A stretch of DNA of 64,000 nucleotides from Strobilurus pachycystidiatus (lineage: Eukaryota > Basidiomycota > Agaricomycetes > Agaricales > Physalacriaceae), in the NCBI GenBank assembly GCA_019915135.1, contig JAHLMK010000007.1, positions 496,001 through 560,000 of the forward strand, given 5' to 3'. The notes under the pieces are model-generated. The model saw nothing but the letters and a program-made list of their open reading frames with translations, ran no database searches and was not told the origin of the DNA. Positions 47,574 through 59,907 of the stretch are shown piece by piece (position 1 is the first letter of the stretch; each line of letters opens with the position of its first letter). A program made the translations under genes and the position numbers.

Positions 47574-47697
47574 TGTGACAGGACATGGCGATCACGGTAC
47601 GAAATGCCCCAGACGTTCTGGCGAACTCTCTGCGCTAAAAATTCGAACTCCGTCGGTCCGAAAGTCCCGGTGAGCCCAGAACGTCGGGAACGAGACT
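47574..47697 (-). repeat. MITE-like element, diverged copy B in opposite orientation
   Basis: Reading the minus strand, the same flanks as copy A enclose a hairpin with 10 bp arms (GACGTTCTGG at 47612-47621 with its complement at 47676-47685). The inner sequence is diverged and slightly shorter. It lies about 300 bp from copy A, forming a large inverted repeat. Confidence 0.55.
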
Positions 47698-48147
47698 AGG
47701 AAGACGACTTCCGCCACTGCTAGATATTACTACCAGCTTCATCCGTCGGAAGTGTTGTTACAATTGTGGAAGTCGGATGAAATTGAATCGGTTGCAGAGA
47801 GGATGGTACCAGTATCTGGACCCCTGCGCAAGGTTTCGGTACCACTGCCAAGCTCTAGGTGACCTCCATATATTAGTCTAGTCCGAAGAAAGGCAAGGCG
47901 GGAGCCCATCTTGAGATGTAGAACACAAAGTTTCATCTTTCTTTTGGCCCAATAATCTCCCTCATCAGCCGTTTCACCAACTCTGAATAAAATGTTAGAA
48001 AGCCTTTCGCCCCGTTTTCGAAAGCAGTCCGAACCGGAGAGATTTTCAGGATACGCAAGTGGTGAGAGTTGAGAAGGAAGCAATGAGTAGATAAGAAGAT
48101 TAGATGGAAGTGATCGCGAGACTCTCGAGTCCGAGTACTCGGAGTAG
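47698..48147. other. Intergenic upstream of the YggS-type gene
   Basis: No gene seen. Confidence 0.4.
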
Positions 48148-49075
48148 ATGCTGCTTTACTCCATTCCGCCAGCACGCTATCTTGGTCGAACACTGTTGAA
48201 AAGATACTCAATGGCTACTCAGGAAAGAAAAGCGGAACTAGTCGAATGTCTGGCAGATATACGCGGCCGCGTTCCTCCGTCCAAGACCTTGGTCGCTGTC
48301 TCCAAGTACAAACCAGCGTCTGACATACAAGCTTGCTTCGAGGACGGACAGTTTGACTTTGGCGAGAACTATGTCCAGGAGCTCGAGGACAAAGCCAAAG
48401 AGGTCGGTCCATACAAATGCCGCGATCGTGACTTGTCATCGACCGCCACGCTCAGCTCCCATCTGAAATCCGATGGCACTTCATCGGAACTCTCCAGACC
48501 AACAAAGCAAAAGTCCTTGCAGGTAAGTCCATCTTCTCACCATCGATCTTCTAACACAAGCTTACTTACCTGCCCCTTCTGCAGCCATACCCAATCTGCA
48601 CACGGTCCAAACCCTGACGTCCACCAAAGCCGCAAGTGCCCTCAACAAGGCCCTTCCCTCCACACGCGCCACGCCCCTCAATATCCTCATTCAAGTGAAT
48701 ACCTCTGGCGAAGAAGCAAAGTCCGGCCTGGCACCTCTCTCCCGCGCATCCCCATCAGGCGCCCTCACGGACCTCGCCAAGTTCATCGTCAAAGATTGTC
48801 CTCGTCTACACCTCCAGGGCCTGATGACCATCGGCGCCCTCGAGCAGTCCTTGCACGCCGGAGATGAAAATGCCGACTTCGAGAGGCTCAAAGAGACGCG
48901 GGACCTTCTGGAGGCGTTCGGACGGTCCGAGCTCGGTTGGGGCGCAGACAGGAAACTGCTGCTCAGCATGGGCATGTCCAGTGACTTTGAGGCCGCCCTC
49001 AAGGCCGGGAGCGATATTGTCCGAGTAGGAACGGGGATATTTGGGGGACGCAAGCTCAAAACAGATATGAAGTAA
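48148..49075 (+). CDS. Pyridoxal-phosphate homeostasis protein (YggS/PROSC family)
   Basis: The product binds PLP and buffers it in the cell, like yeast YBL036C and human PLPBP. Three exons are joined by introns of about 53 bp (48401-48453) and 62 bp (48522-48583). Family blocks are VAVSKYKP (PLP-binding Lys), FGENYVQEL, IRWHFIGTLQTNK, INLIQVNTSGEEAKSG-type, LQGLMTIGA, LLSMGMSSDFEAAL and VRVGTGIFG. The upstream ATG (MLLYSIPPARYLGRTLL) adds a basic, acid-free leader that may target mitochondria; ATG 48211 (MATQERK) would give a cytosolic form. Both are in frame. The length, about 270 residues, is typical. Confidence 0.92.
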
Positions 49076-49326
49076 GGCAACTAGTCCTGCTTACCGTGAC
49101 TCACTCCGAATCCGTATTCCGGACATGAATGAAATAGCCCAACTTTGTTTCCCTGCTGATGAGGATCCAGGCCCTCTTCAAATGTATTGCATCTCAAAAA
49201 AAGAAAGCACGATACCGGTTCCCTCACCGCGTCCGTGTATCGGAGAGTTTCCTCTTTACTAATGGGTCTCAATAGAAAGGTCATTCTATGGTGCACGGAA
49301 CTTTGGCTCACAGATATACATTTTGC

Positions 49327-50118
49327 AGCATCTTCAATGCCGTGCCTTTCGTCACCCGCATAACGGGCGACTGCTGTCGGTCGGAGACTCGACTATGCTC
49401 AAGGCTCAAGGCACTGCCCACAGTGTCTGTACATGCTCCAACATCATCATCGATATCGTGCCTTTTGTGAACGAACCGCTTAACGGGCAATTGCTGTCGG
49501 TCGGAAACTCGACTATGCTCAAGGCTCCCAAGGTACTCTTCACAGTGTCCGTACATGTTCCAGCATCATCGATATCGTGCCTGTCGTGAACCACATAACG
49601 GGCGACTGCCATCGGTCGGAAACCACTATGCTCAAGGCTCAAGGCACTCTCCACAGTGCTCGTACATGTTCCAGCATCATCGTTGATATCGTGCTCTTTG
49701 TGAACCGCACAACGGGCGATGCTGTTGGTCGAAAGTGACTCGACTATGCTCAAGGCTCAAGGCACTCTCCACCGCCGTGTCCGTACGCATTCCAGCATCA
49801 TCATTGATATCTTGCCGTTCGTGAACGAACCGCATAACGGGCGACTCGGAGACTCGACTATGCTCAAGGCCCAAGGCACTCTCCACAGTTCCTGGAGCAC
49901 CCTTTAATCGTGCCTTGCGTAAGCACACAAGGAGCGAATGCCGTCGCCCTGTCGTTCGGAAACGACTATGCTCAAGGCTCAAGGCACTGTCGACAGTGCC
50001 TGTACGGATTCCAGCATCGTTTCCCACACCGTACCTTTCGTGAACGGCATAACGAGCAATCGTTGTCGGTCGGAAACTCCCCCTTGCTCGAGGCCCGAGG
50101 CACTGTCCTCCGTGTCTA
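49327..50118. repeat. Degenerate minisatellite, about seven units of 90-120 bp
   Basis: Seven head-to-tail copies of a unit. Each has a GTGCCTTTCGTGAACC-like start, then a CATAACGGGCGACTG box, GGTCGGAAACTCGACTATG, CTCAAGGCTCAAGGCACT, CACAGTGTCCGTACATG and a CAGCATCATCGATATC end. Copies start near 49342, 49457, 49576, 49690, 49811, 49909 and 50030. Units vary by indels, and the fifth and last are truncated. The array sits in the gap between the convergent YggS-type and ALG12 genes. Minus-strand frames through it are not supported as genes. Confidence 0.85.
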
Positions 50119-50306
50119 CTGTAGAATGGCCGGCCAACCTCCGCCACCAGTGTTTGAGATGGTTGCTAAATGGAAGCGGTGCAGTTGGCAGCGTCGTCGA
50201 GGTAGAGGTTTCAAAAACTGCGTCTTATGACTATTCGATATTCAATTCAAGTAAATGATTTCCTAGCGCCACTGCAATCAGATATAACTTTAGCATTCCA
50301 CACGCC

Positions 50307-52122
50307 CTAAGAAAGTACAGGCTCCACAATCTTCAACGCCGCTTTCCTCTCAGGCTCTAAGATTGCCCAATCCCAAACCCGATTTTTGAGAGCCGCCCGA
50401 AGGCCTCTACCTAAGGGACGACTCACGGCAACATCAACTTCCTTCGTTATGGCCCAGCCATCCCACAGCGGCGTCGGTTCGACGACAAGATGCGTGAATG
50501 CCCCCGCCTCGAACAAGTTGATTTCTGTGAGGTGCTCGGTCTTGTTATATATCCATGTCTCGTGCTCATGTAGGAAGAGGGACGCCCCAGTCTGAGCTGC
50601 TAGATTGCATATATGTATGTGGGTCAGAGGCCAGACCTCTGACTGGTTGACTGTGCCCTCTGAGAACGCTTCTGAGTGACTTTGACCCTACGGGGGTGAA
50701 GGTCTTACCTGGTAACTTCTTGAACACCGTATGTTCGTCGTTGTTGAGCCATTTCAGAACTTCTCCACCTGGGTAATTGTTCATGGAGATCCTGGTGTGC
50801 TGGTATGTTACGAAACTCTGAGCAAGTATGCATCCCAGAAGAAAAGCGCCAAAGACGACGCCATGCAGGACTCGGCGTTTGAAAGTCTTTCTCTGTCCAC
50901 TCCTGCGAAATTTGTCAGGTCAGATTCCTGTCGAGGCAGAGAAAAGGTGCGTACAGCCATTTTGAGCACCGGACCGCGGCAGCCACATTGAACATGGGCA
51001 CGACGTAAACGACGAAGCGCCATTCCTTGTGTCCCAGACAACTGATGAGCAAGACGAAGGTCAATGACGGAAAGAGTAGAAGCCTGATCCCAGAATCCGT
51101 GAACACGCCAATCCACGACAGCACAAAGCACGCCATGGTTGTCTTGGGGAGGTAGGAGAGGAGATAAGCGTCCCACGGCTCTATGCCCCACTCCTGGCTT
51201 TTGCCCAGGACGACGTTGAAGTACATCCCGGTAAATTCTGGCCAAACGAATTCTTGCCAAAAGTAGGAGTCGACGGCGACAGTGAGGGCTAGTGAGGATA
51301 GGCCTGAGATAAGACCGACTTTGATGAGATTGGGGAACGAGATGGAGCGGGCGTAAAAACAATGGAATAGACATAATGGCGCGAGGTAGAGCGCGACTTC
51401 GGCGCGGAATATGACGGCCGTGGAGGTGAGTAGGGCGATGGCAATAGTTGTGCTTCTTGGAGACGAATTATTCAGGAGGAGGGATGTCGCGACGTTGACT
51501 GAGACATGTCGATTAAAGTGCGTCTATTCAACCTATTTTCTTAGAGACGTACCCGGAAACAGAGCAAACATGTTTGGGAGGGTGCGGCCCATCCAAAATG
51601 GTATGTGGAATTGAGACAGGGTGAGCAATGCGAATATGATGGATGTTAGAGGTCCAAAGCGTTTAGATACTGCTCGCCGTATGAAGCATAGACCAATAGC
51701 GTTGATAGTAGCGAGGACCAGACGAGCTGCGACCAAGTCAGAAGGAGAAATACGCAAAGAATGACACGTACCGATTATTTGCAGTTCGAGTTTTGACTGC
51801 ACGAGTCCCATCCAGTGTGCAAGCCACATTATTGGTGATGATAGCCATGCCAGGAGGACACTGCCGATGAAAGTGCGGGGCACAGCGCCTGGAAATACAA
51901 AGTGGTCGTACTGGCGGGTCAGTTAACGAAAAGAACAAAAGCCGCAGCGCGCCTACGCACCTTGGGCAGTGCAGAGGGAAGGACACCGTACATCAACACG
52001 TCGTGCGTGGCATGAAGGTTGAAGCTCTCCTCGACTTTCGTGAAGGGCGCGAGGCCGACGTGTGCGGCGCCGACAGAGACAGCGAGCGCGTCGAGCAGGA
52101 CGTCCAGGGCGGCATCGAGCAT
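50307..52122 (-). CDS. ALG12: Dol-P-Man:Man7GlcNAc2 alpha-1,6-mannosyltransferase, ALG12 (GT22)
   Basis: ER membrane enzyme adding the eighth mannose to the lipid-linked N-glycan precursor. ATG 52122 opens MLDAALDVLLDALAVSV, then the family N-terminal luminal motif LAPFTKVEESFNLHATHD. Later exons show VPRTFIGSVLLAWLSSP, successive hydrophobic helices, a LSYLPKTTMACFVLSW segment, and the GT22 signature HKEWRFVVYVVP near 51020. Near the 3' end are an NNYPGGEVLKWL segment typical of ALG12 and the tail ending at stop 50307. Six or more introns. Sister GT22 enzymes (ALG9, GPI10, SMP3) are the alternatives, but the N-terminal TKVEESFN and the NYPGG favour ALG12. Confidence 0.85.
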
Positions 52123-53111
52123 GATGGTGGTCGTTCAATGTTGAAATTAGATGCACCACGTGGCGCCACATGTCCGATCAAACTAAACGCGCCCGACGAT
52201 CTCGCGCCTTAATCAATTGACATGACTGTAGGCAAACTGTAGGAAGTAAGTGTCACGGAGGAGTGTGCACACTCTGGGAGAGTGTGGCGAGTGTGCATGT
52301 CCAGGAAAGGGAAACTTTCCCGATCGAGCTCTCAAGGTGGCTGACCTCATCCCGCCGTTACTTTTCACGCAGGTCAGGCGGACTTTTGGCAGTGATAACG
52401 TCTGTTTCTACCGTGTCTACGGTAACGTTACTCCTTTTTATATGTAACGCTATTCGCGCACCACAGTCCCTGGTCCACCTGGGGTGGCTGCTTGGCAATT
52501 CCCATGAATGATGCAGGGGATTCGAATCCAAGTCAGCGAGATATTTCTACACACACGACATTGACAGCCCCCGCTGTCCTTCACTTGTCGTATATAAACG
52601 TTCTCCCGAAAAGCCCCTCTTAGTATCCCTCAGATTGCTGTTTATTAAAATTACTTGGCCAAATGCGCTACCCAAGCACTACCCAAGCCACGGGCCACTA
52701 GCATTACGTATGAGTGACCTCTGCAGCTTCCCTTAAGGCTTGGAGCCATTGGTACGTCTCACATGTACATGAACGTGGATGTAACGTTTCTATATTGATA
52801 GTAATTTGATACTTCTCCGCTGAACTATCGACAGCACTCTCAGATCCAGGGGAGCAGAGGAAATTCACTGGCCGGGTTATTGCTAAGTACTCTGCCTCGT
52901 CGCTTCCCCCGCTCTGCTCGCATGTGGCGCAATAAATCTCGTGTAAGTTAGGACACCCGGGCCGACGTCGGCCAGACGGTGATATCTCGATCATCAAATT
53001 GAATATTCACGTTTCAATCAATCGTCATTGGCTCAACCCTAAAACCAGTTTCAGCTCTAGGCTACGTTATTGGATGATAGCAATGGATGCTTTTGTTGTA
53101 TCCTTACCACC
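52123..53111. other. Divergent intergenic region
   Basis: Between the divergent ALG12 and Zn2Cys6 starts. A strong TATATAAA (52591-52598) is not followed by any recognised gene within 100 bp; the next ATG, at 52664, opens only 12 codons. A minus-strand frame, 52704-52997, with several Cys has no recognised homology. Confidence 0.4.
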
Positions 53112-56100
53112 ATGGGCTCCGAACATGCACCTGCGCCCGCCAAAAAGCGACGACTACGCGGTAAGCAGCGTTGTAGCACAACTCGCGAGGCTCTTGTCTG
53201 ACATATAGCAGGGGCCTGCGATCTGTGTAAACTAAGGAAAAGTGCGTTGCAGTTTGGCCTTCTCCAGCGAGAAATTAGTACTGACACGCCCGCATCTACA
53301 TAGCGCGATGTATGAATCTAATGCAAGAATACGCCCACTTGACTCATTTGGCCCATAGGCGACAGCGCACAAATGCCGAACAACATTTGCTCAAATTGTA
53401 TCACGTTTAGCGAGAACTGTACCCATGATATGTCGGGGGCGAAGAAAGTAGGTCGCCCTTCATACTTTTTCATGTTTATTAATATTTACGGATCGTCTCT
53501 TAGCCTGTCCTGAAATCGTCCTTCAAGTAGGCTCTTTTCTTACCCGACTCGTCGATCACTGAACGCGTCCCCCAGCTTTGTGAACTATTTCCTTGCACCC
53601 AGCTCCAGTAAGAATGCCCCCCAGGCATCTATGCAGGTCAGCTGTCTCTAAGGTTTCTAAGGTTACGACGGGATCGTGCTCAATCTTCCTCTCAGCCGCC
53701 ACCCCTTCCATCAACCCTTGACGCGCAAATCACACAAATCTTATCATTACCGCCAGTGATACCACAAAACCCATCGACGGTCCAGCAGCTCTTGATTGAA
53801 CTCTCCCAGCGCGTTCGAGCTCTGGAAGCGGAACTCGTGGTGTTGCGACAGGTCTTAGCTCGCGATGTAAAGGCAGAGACCACGCATGAAGTTTCCACCA
53901 CGATCGCGCAGGACATACGCGAGGATATCTCAATGGTCATACAGGACAAAACCGATGCCGTCCTCACCGATACGTTGAAAAACTTGACAATTGGCCAGTC
54001 GCGACATCGGCACTACGGAAAGTCGAGTCATATCATGTTCATGAATAGCGCCATCGGCATCAAAAAGCAACTCGTTGGATCGTCGGAGGGCCTGGCGCTC
54101 AGTGTCAAGCGGGGTGAATTTTGGAACAGCCAGCCGGTAAGGTGCTCGTCATTTACATTTCCCCAAATTCTCAAACACGAACACAGTGGCAACGAGCGCT
54201 TCACGAAGACGACTACCTACCACCGTATACATTCCCTGAGGAGGACCTCATGCGAGAGCTCATCCAGAATTACTTTGAGGACGAATGCCTCGTCAAACTC
54301 TTACATCGCCCTAGTTTCGAACGCAAAATAGCACAAGGGCTCCATGAATACGATCGCAACTTTGGCGCCGTGGTGTTAGCTGTCTGTGCCATCGGCTCAG
54401 CATTCTCGAACGATCCGCGAGTATTTCTCGACCCTACACAAGAGCACACTGCCGGATGGAAATGGTTCAGACAGATACGGCCGCTGCCACGATCTTTCGC
54501 CCAGCCCATATCGTTATATGAGTTGCAAGCGCACACGGTAAGAAGTTTGCGCCTTCGTGTCCGTTCTGATCGTAATCTGACTGGCGTTGCTGTATTGCTC
54601 ACAGCTGTCTGTCATTTATGCCAATGGCTCAACAGTACCGGAGTCAAGTTGGATTCTCCCTGGCTTCGGGATTCGAATGGCGCAGGCCGTGGGTGCCCAT
54701 CGACGAAAGCCCGAAGGCACACCTTTTACGATAGAAGACGAAGAATGGAAAAGAGCGTTTTGGGGTATCTGGGCCGCTGATATCCTCGCGGCTGTAACGA
54801 CCGGCCGACCCTTGGCAATGACGCCTGACGAGTAGGTCTCATTCTTGCTCCGTCTTCTTGTCTAAGGTTCAAGCTTTTATTTTCACAGCTACGACCAGGA
54901 TCTCCCCATACCTTGCGACGACGATTTCTGGAACTACCCCGAACCAACCCTCCCGTTCCAGCAGCCACAAGGGAAGCTATCGATACTGCCTGGATGGGTA
55001 CACTACATATCCCTTCTGGAGATTCTATCCTTCCAGCATCGCACCATCGTGAGCCCGACGTTGAGACTGGCATAGCCGCTGTACTAACCTTACGTGCTCC
55101 ACAACAGTACGCCGTCAAGCGGTCAAAGCTGTCTTCCGAAATGTGTGAACCCGATCGTGATAAGAAGGTCATGATAGCTATCGACTCGGCCTTGAATCGG
55201 TGGGTGGACACTATACCTGACTATCGTGAGTTGTCTTCTGAATCTAGCTGTTAACGCTTCTCATGGTACCGTCTCCTCATGCTCCTAGTGCGATGGAATC
55301 CACAACATCCCAACGACGTGTTTTTCAAGCAGTCCATGAATCTCTACGCGCTATACTATTTCACTCAAATCCAAGTTCACCGTCCGTTTATCTCAAACAT
55401 TGGAAAACGCACCGACGCTCCTGCTGTATCCTTCCCGTCCCTCGCTATCTGCGTTAACGCGGCTCGTGCTTGCTGCCATGTCATGCACATCTATCAAAGG
55501 CGAGGGGGAAGGCCCGTCAACATGGTCACGGTACGTTCTTCTCTGGACAGCAAAGACGCGAGAACAGCTTTGCTCAAGCGGGATGTTGCCAGATCATGAT
55601 ATTCTACTCCGCGATTGTGCTGTTGATAAACATATGGAGGAACAAACGAGATGGCACCGCAAGTCAGGTGGAGAAAGACCTTGGGAACGTGGGGAAATGT
55701 CTTGACATCTTGGCGCAACATGAGAAGAGGTTTGCTGTCTTAGTGGGCTGTTGAATGTCAAAGCTTATGATTTCCATATCTAGGTGGCAAATTGCGGGTC
55801 GCTATAGGTTAGTGGCCGAAGCCTGTCTCTTGTTGTGGCGTGAATTGACAGTCATGTAGTGACATGGTCCGGGCTTTACTTACCGACCTCGATACAGTAC
55901 CTACGGCTCGGCCTGCGGAGTTGACCCTCAAGCGTGGGCGTACTGAGACAGACCCGGAAGTTCCAGATCTTGTGAGCGCGAACGTGGACTGGTTGCCATC
56001 TTCTTCTCCTTCGACAGCATTCTCTGGCTACACTCCCGTTTTGATGTCTACCACGGGGTTAAGCCCTCTCGACATGGACCTACCCCCGGATATCCTGGAC

Positions 56101-56483
56101 AACTTCGATTTACCGGTTTATACGGATGAGCTTGGCCGTCCTTCACCACCCTCGATGGCTGGCACAGATCAGATTCAGACGCAAAGTCACGCTCAGGCAT
56201 CGTATGATTATGAGGCATGGTTTGCGGGCCATTTCCCGGTGGAGAATATCTGGAGCGGCGCTGAAATGCCTTGGGCCACGGAAGATCATCCTGCGCGTTC
56301 GAGAGGAGGGTTCCTGGAATCGTTTATGGGTGACACCAGTACGCCTTTTGCTGAACAAGTGTTATGGCTGCTGATTGGGTGCTTGTAGACACTCAGTATG
56401 AAATCAAGCAGACTCCCCCGATGAATATGAGCGCGAGCGACGAGGAGATGGCGAATTGGTTCACTCGGATGCCGCAGACTTAG
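53112..56483 (+). CDS. Zn2Cys6 fungal-specific transcription factor
   Basis: ATG 53112 (MGSEHAPAPAKKRRLRG, a basic nuclear-localisation-like start). The binuclear zinc cluster is assembled over four small exons: CDLCKLRK in the second (to about 53240), RC completed by the following tiny exon near 53304-53309, and after the next intron SAQMPNNICSNCITFSENC (53358-53430), giving all six cysteines in the usual order. A coiled coil (VRALEAELVVLRQVL) follows as a dimerisation helix. The middle homology/fungal_trans domain comes next, with LLHRPSFERKI, SAFSNDPRVF, WILPGFGIRMAQAVG and WGIWAADILAAVTTGRPLAM. The tail is acidic/Pro-rich, and a last intron leads to the stop TAG 56481-56483. It probably binds CGG-type DNA sites in the nucleus; the regulated pathway is unknown. 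Confidence 0.88.
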
Positions 56484-58663
56484 ACGAGGCGATCTGAAGA
56501 ACTTTGTATTTTGCTCGATGGACTGGAATGTTTTTCAGTGTACCTTTAGGGCCCTATATATTTTATGCTACGAACGACAAACTATGACGCATGATCACGA
56601 TTTGGCGATATGGGAGTGATCTGCGGAAGTCTTGCCACACAAATAAATGTTCCGATGTACAACGTCTCTCACCCGATGACCTAACCAAGCGGATGTTTCT
56701 GATGACACCAACATTGCCTTTGGTTCCCCATCACGACATCTTCGAATCATGCACCGACGTTTTCTTCTGATCGTCAGTGTGCCCTTTCACCTGGCGAACG
56801 CGTATTCGCAACCGAACTCACGAGACACTGACACGACCCAGCTTATACAGAATGTACCGTCGTATCATGAGGAGATTGCGGTGCGCACGATGACGAACGC
56901 CGCGATGAAGGAGGCCTCCTCTGAAAGGCCAGGCGCATAGAAAGACTTCCATGAGACTCTGGCAGCTACGATCTTCCTGTCATCAAGCACTTTCTGACGG
57001 GGCGTGCCCCCCAGGGTACCCCGTGTCTATGTTGCAGAAAGGACGTGGTCAGTGTCAGACCTCATTGATTGCGCCACGACGTTGAAACATATGGACCTAC
57101 AGGACCCGTGCATGATGGCAATAGTTTGTTGATGCAGATTGACACGAGCACAGGCTACGACAATGCTGCGACCCGTTACTGTTGATCTCGAATGTTCTTT
57201 TCTTGTTCGTGTTTGATTGATCATGTTGGCCCCGGGCTATGCTCTATCATTTACCAATAACCATTGACAGAATAGCCCAGCAACGTGGGCCCTTACACTT
57301 CTGGCTGGCATAGTCGGCTACTCTAGAAGGTTCAATGATCTAGAATGGAGAAGTCCCAGGTGCGATTTCCCCGCGGAACTTTCCATCTGTGATCCATGCT
57401 CACGGAAAGGGAAAAGCTACGTCGTAGTAGTCGGGCGCAGCGGCGTACATATGCAGGCACGGCAGCTCGTGCAGTCGCACAGGAGCTATCTCTGATAAGA
57501 AAGGGATTGAGAAGAAGATGGAGGTCGCCATTGTACGTGTCTGAACATCCTTTATTGCGCCACATTACTGATCTGATGTTCTGATCGTACAACGCGGGCT
57601 GTGTCGGCATTACATGGGCGAGCAACGACTATTCGTGTGCGGGGACGGTTCTCGGGGCTACAGAACAAGGCGTGCGAAGCACGACCAGCGGCGATGTGTG
57701 TTGATGGACTTTTGTTGGACTGATAATTGACAGTCACCGCAATCGTTAATGGGGATATAAATGGCTCGAAGAGAGTGTATGATTTGTGCGATAGAATGTG
57801 ACATGCGCTTTTTTCTGCTGATTTACATTTGACGCCACATTACGACTTGACTTTATTGAGAAGAATGGCGTCGAGGCTCGGAGTATAACTTACCTTGATG
57901 AAAAAAGCGATCAAAAACGTCAAGGAAACGAGGAAAAGGCGTGGCCGCGGCTACATCCCGGAACTGATTAGGGTAAATTGTGGCGTCGAAAAAAGGAGTG
58001 ACGGCCTAATTGAGAGCATATGCGCCATTTACGCGTGTCAGCCTTGTCCCTCGGGACTCGGACCGGCACGGGATATTCGGAAATGTTCTGACGGAATGTT
58101 CGATTGCATTGCTTTCCTTTCCGCCGCCAGTCTCAAGACCAAAGCCATCGACGAACTGAATGCGAAGGAACCCGGCTCCTCTGCGTATGGGCATAGCTGT
58201 GCGCATCTTTTGGGAAAGCTAAGCGCCAAGGGCCAGCACAGCAGAGATATTAGATAAACACTTATGTTCCATTTTGGTGTTGGAAAGGAAAATGGGAGCA
58301 AAAAGTGTGCGCAGGGAATGCGGGCGTTGCACAGTGCGTTGTCAATTTCTGGTGCGGTTTTGGGGCGGAATTGACGTGGAACACACCTATCGCAGCTCTG
58401 GAGGAAAAGATGCTGGTTCCACAGCCTTCGGAATGATTCCATCTGACAGCAATGAGTGGGATAACCGCCGGGTCCGGCCTCGAGTCAGGCTCCCAATTTG
58501 GAGGTTTTCTTTTCGAAGAATGCCGTCCCGATTTGGCAGCCACTGCTCTACAGCAGTTAGCGCGCTTATATACGCCTCAATCAGTTGCCCTCATCTTGTC
58601 ATTGGCCGTCCCCAGCCGTCATATTTTTCACCCATCCCATCCTCACCGACTTCTGCGGAGACC
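56484..58663. other. Long intergenic region, no gene recognised
   Basis: About 2.2 kb. The open frame at 57895-58257 (basic N terminus, several Cys) and a short frame at 56749-56940 with a possible signal peptide are not supported by splicing or domains. A TATATAAATGG-like ATATAAATGG sits near 57755, also without a supported gene. Confidence 0.4.
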
Positions 58664-59907
58664 ATGATGTCGACGCTGGACAACCTCGACGAATGCATCA
58701 TCAACGTGCAAGCGCCCGACGAATTTATCTTTGGCGCCACATCAATGGACGGGTACTGTGTATCCCCCGCGTCGACGTACACCAACCACAACGGTTTGAA
58801 ACACTCCCATCCACACTTGGGCCCCATCTGACTCTGTTTCTGCTGTAGACATCTACGGCGCTGTAGGCCAGTTTGACGTCTACAACTCCCCGCGTCCAGC
58901 CACGCGTCGGTCGTCCGAGTCGGCATCCTCGTTCCACTCTCCGCAGTTTAGCGCCAGAGAACGTTCCTCGTCGGTCACCAGTGGGTCCAGCGGCAACTAC
59001 CAGCCCTCACCCAACACCTCATCCTACCACGGGCAAGTCGCGTCGCACTCGCCATTGCGAGTCAACACAAAGATGGAAAACGTCTCGCCGTTTCTATCGC
59101 CGATGAGCGGTAGCGCTGTCTTTGGCTCTCCCCACGATGATAGTATATTCCTCAGTCCTTACAACAATGACTCCTTCGCTTCCTTGAGCGCCAGCGGCTC
59201 GTCCGCAGAATCTCTACTCCTGACCCCGGAAGACGTCAACAACATGCGCGGACGATCCCTTCAACGCGACGACCACATCCTTCCCATGCACACTTGCTCT
59301 CGTACCTCGAGCGTCTCCAGCATCACGCGCTTAGCGCCACCTTTTTCGGACGAGTTCTCTCCCTCTTCCCCAACCCCCAGCTTTGCAGGATCCATCGGCG
59401 ACAACTTTAATGCTTTGGGTCTGAGCAGTCCGAGCGACCTTCCCAAGCCGCTGGACCCTGGTGGATGCCTTGATCCACGCGCCGAACTCGTTGGTTCGGA
59501 CAGTGCCAGTGACTACAGCCCGACTATGCCCCAGCGGCGCATTCGCGAGAGATCTACTCGCAAGAGCGTTGCGTCCGACGCCGTCAAAAAGGCAAGCGCG
59601 GACCGCCGAAAGCACCCCGCCCCTCATTGCTGCGAGAAATGTAAACAAACGTTCACAGCCAAGCATAACCTTCTGAGTACGTCGTTTCTCCGCCGTTCTG
59701 CACTCATTGAGAGACTTACCACTCTCCGCAGACCACCTGAACTCTCACAATGGTGTCAAACCCTTTTCTTGCAATCATTGTCAAGCGACGTTCGGAACAA
59801 GTGGAGTGCTGGTGCGCCACATCAAGAAGCGTCACGACGGCGTTGCCTCGGACCAAGACTCGCCCTCCCCCAGGCGGGTCAGGCCGAGGCGGATCAAGAA
59901 TTCATAG
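58664..59907 (+). CDS. C2H2 zinc-finger transcription factor
   Basis: ATG 58664 (MMSTLDNLDECIINVQAP). A first intron (58797-58849, GTTTGA to CTGTAG) leads to a long Ser/Pro/Thr-rich exon with repeated SP motifs, suitable for phosphorylation. A basic patch (RRIRERSTRKSV) precedes two linked fingers. The first is C-x2-C-x12-H-x3-H and is cut by an intron (about 59678-59731) inside its helix. The second is C-x2-C-x12-H-x4-H, joined by a classical linker-like NGVKPFSC. A basic tail (RRVRPRRIKNS) ends at TAG 59905-59907. The C2H2 pair and linker make sequence-specific DNA binding likely. The donor choice in intron 1 (GTTTGA) is non-optimal, though phase supports it. Confidence 0.82.

Noticed and set aside
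49327..50118. CRISPR-like array
   Set aside because: Units are long and degenerate over their whole length, with no constant repeat/variable spacer split, and the genome is eukaryotic. Called a minisatellite.
57895..58257. 120-codon plus-strand frame with a basic N terminus and several Cys
   Set aside because: No signal peptide, promoter or splice evidence and no recognised family. Probably chance.
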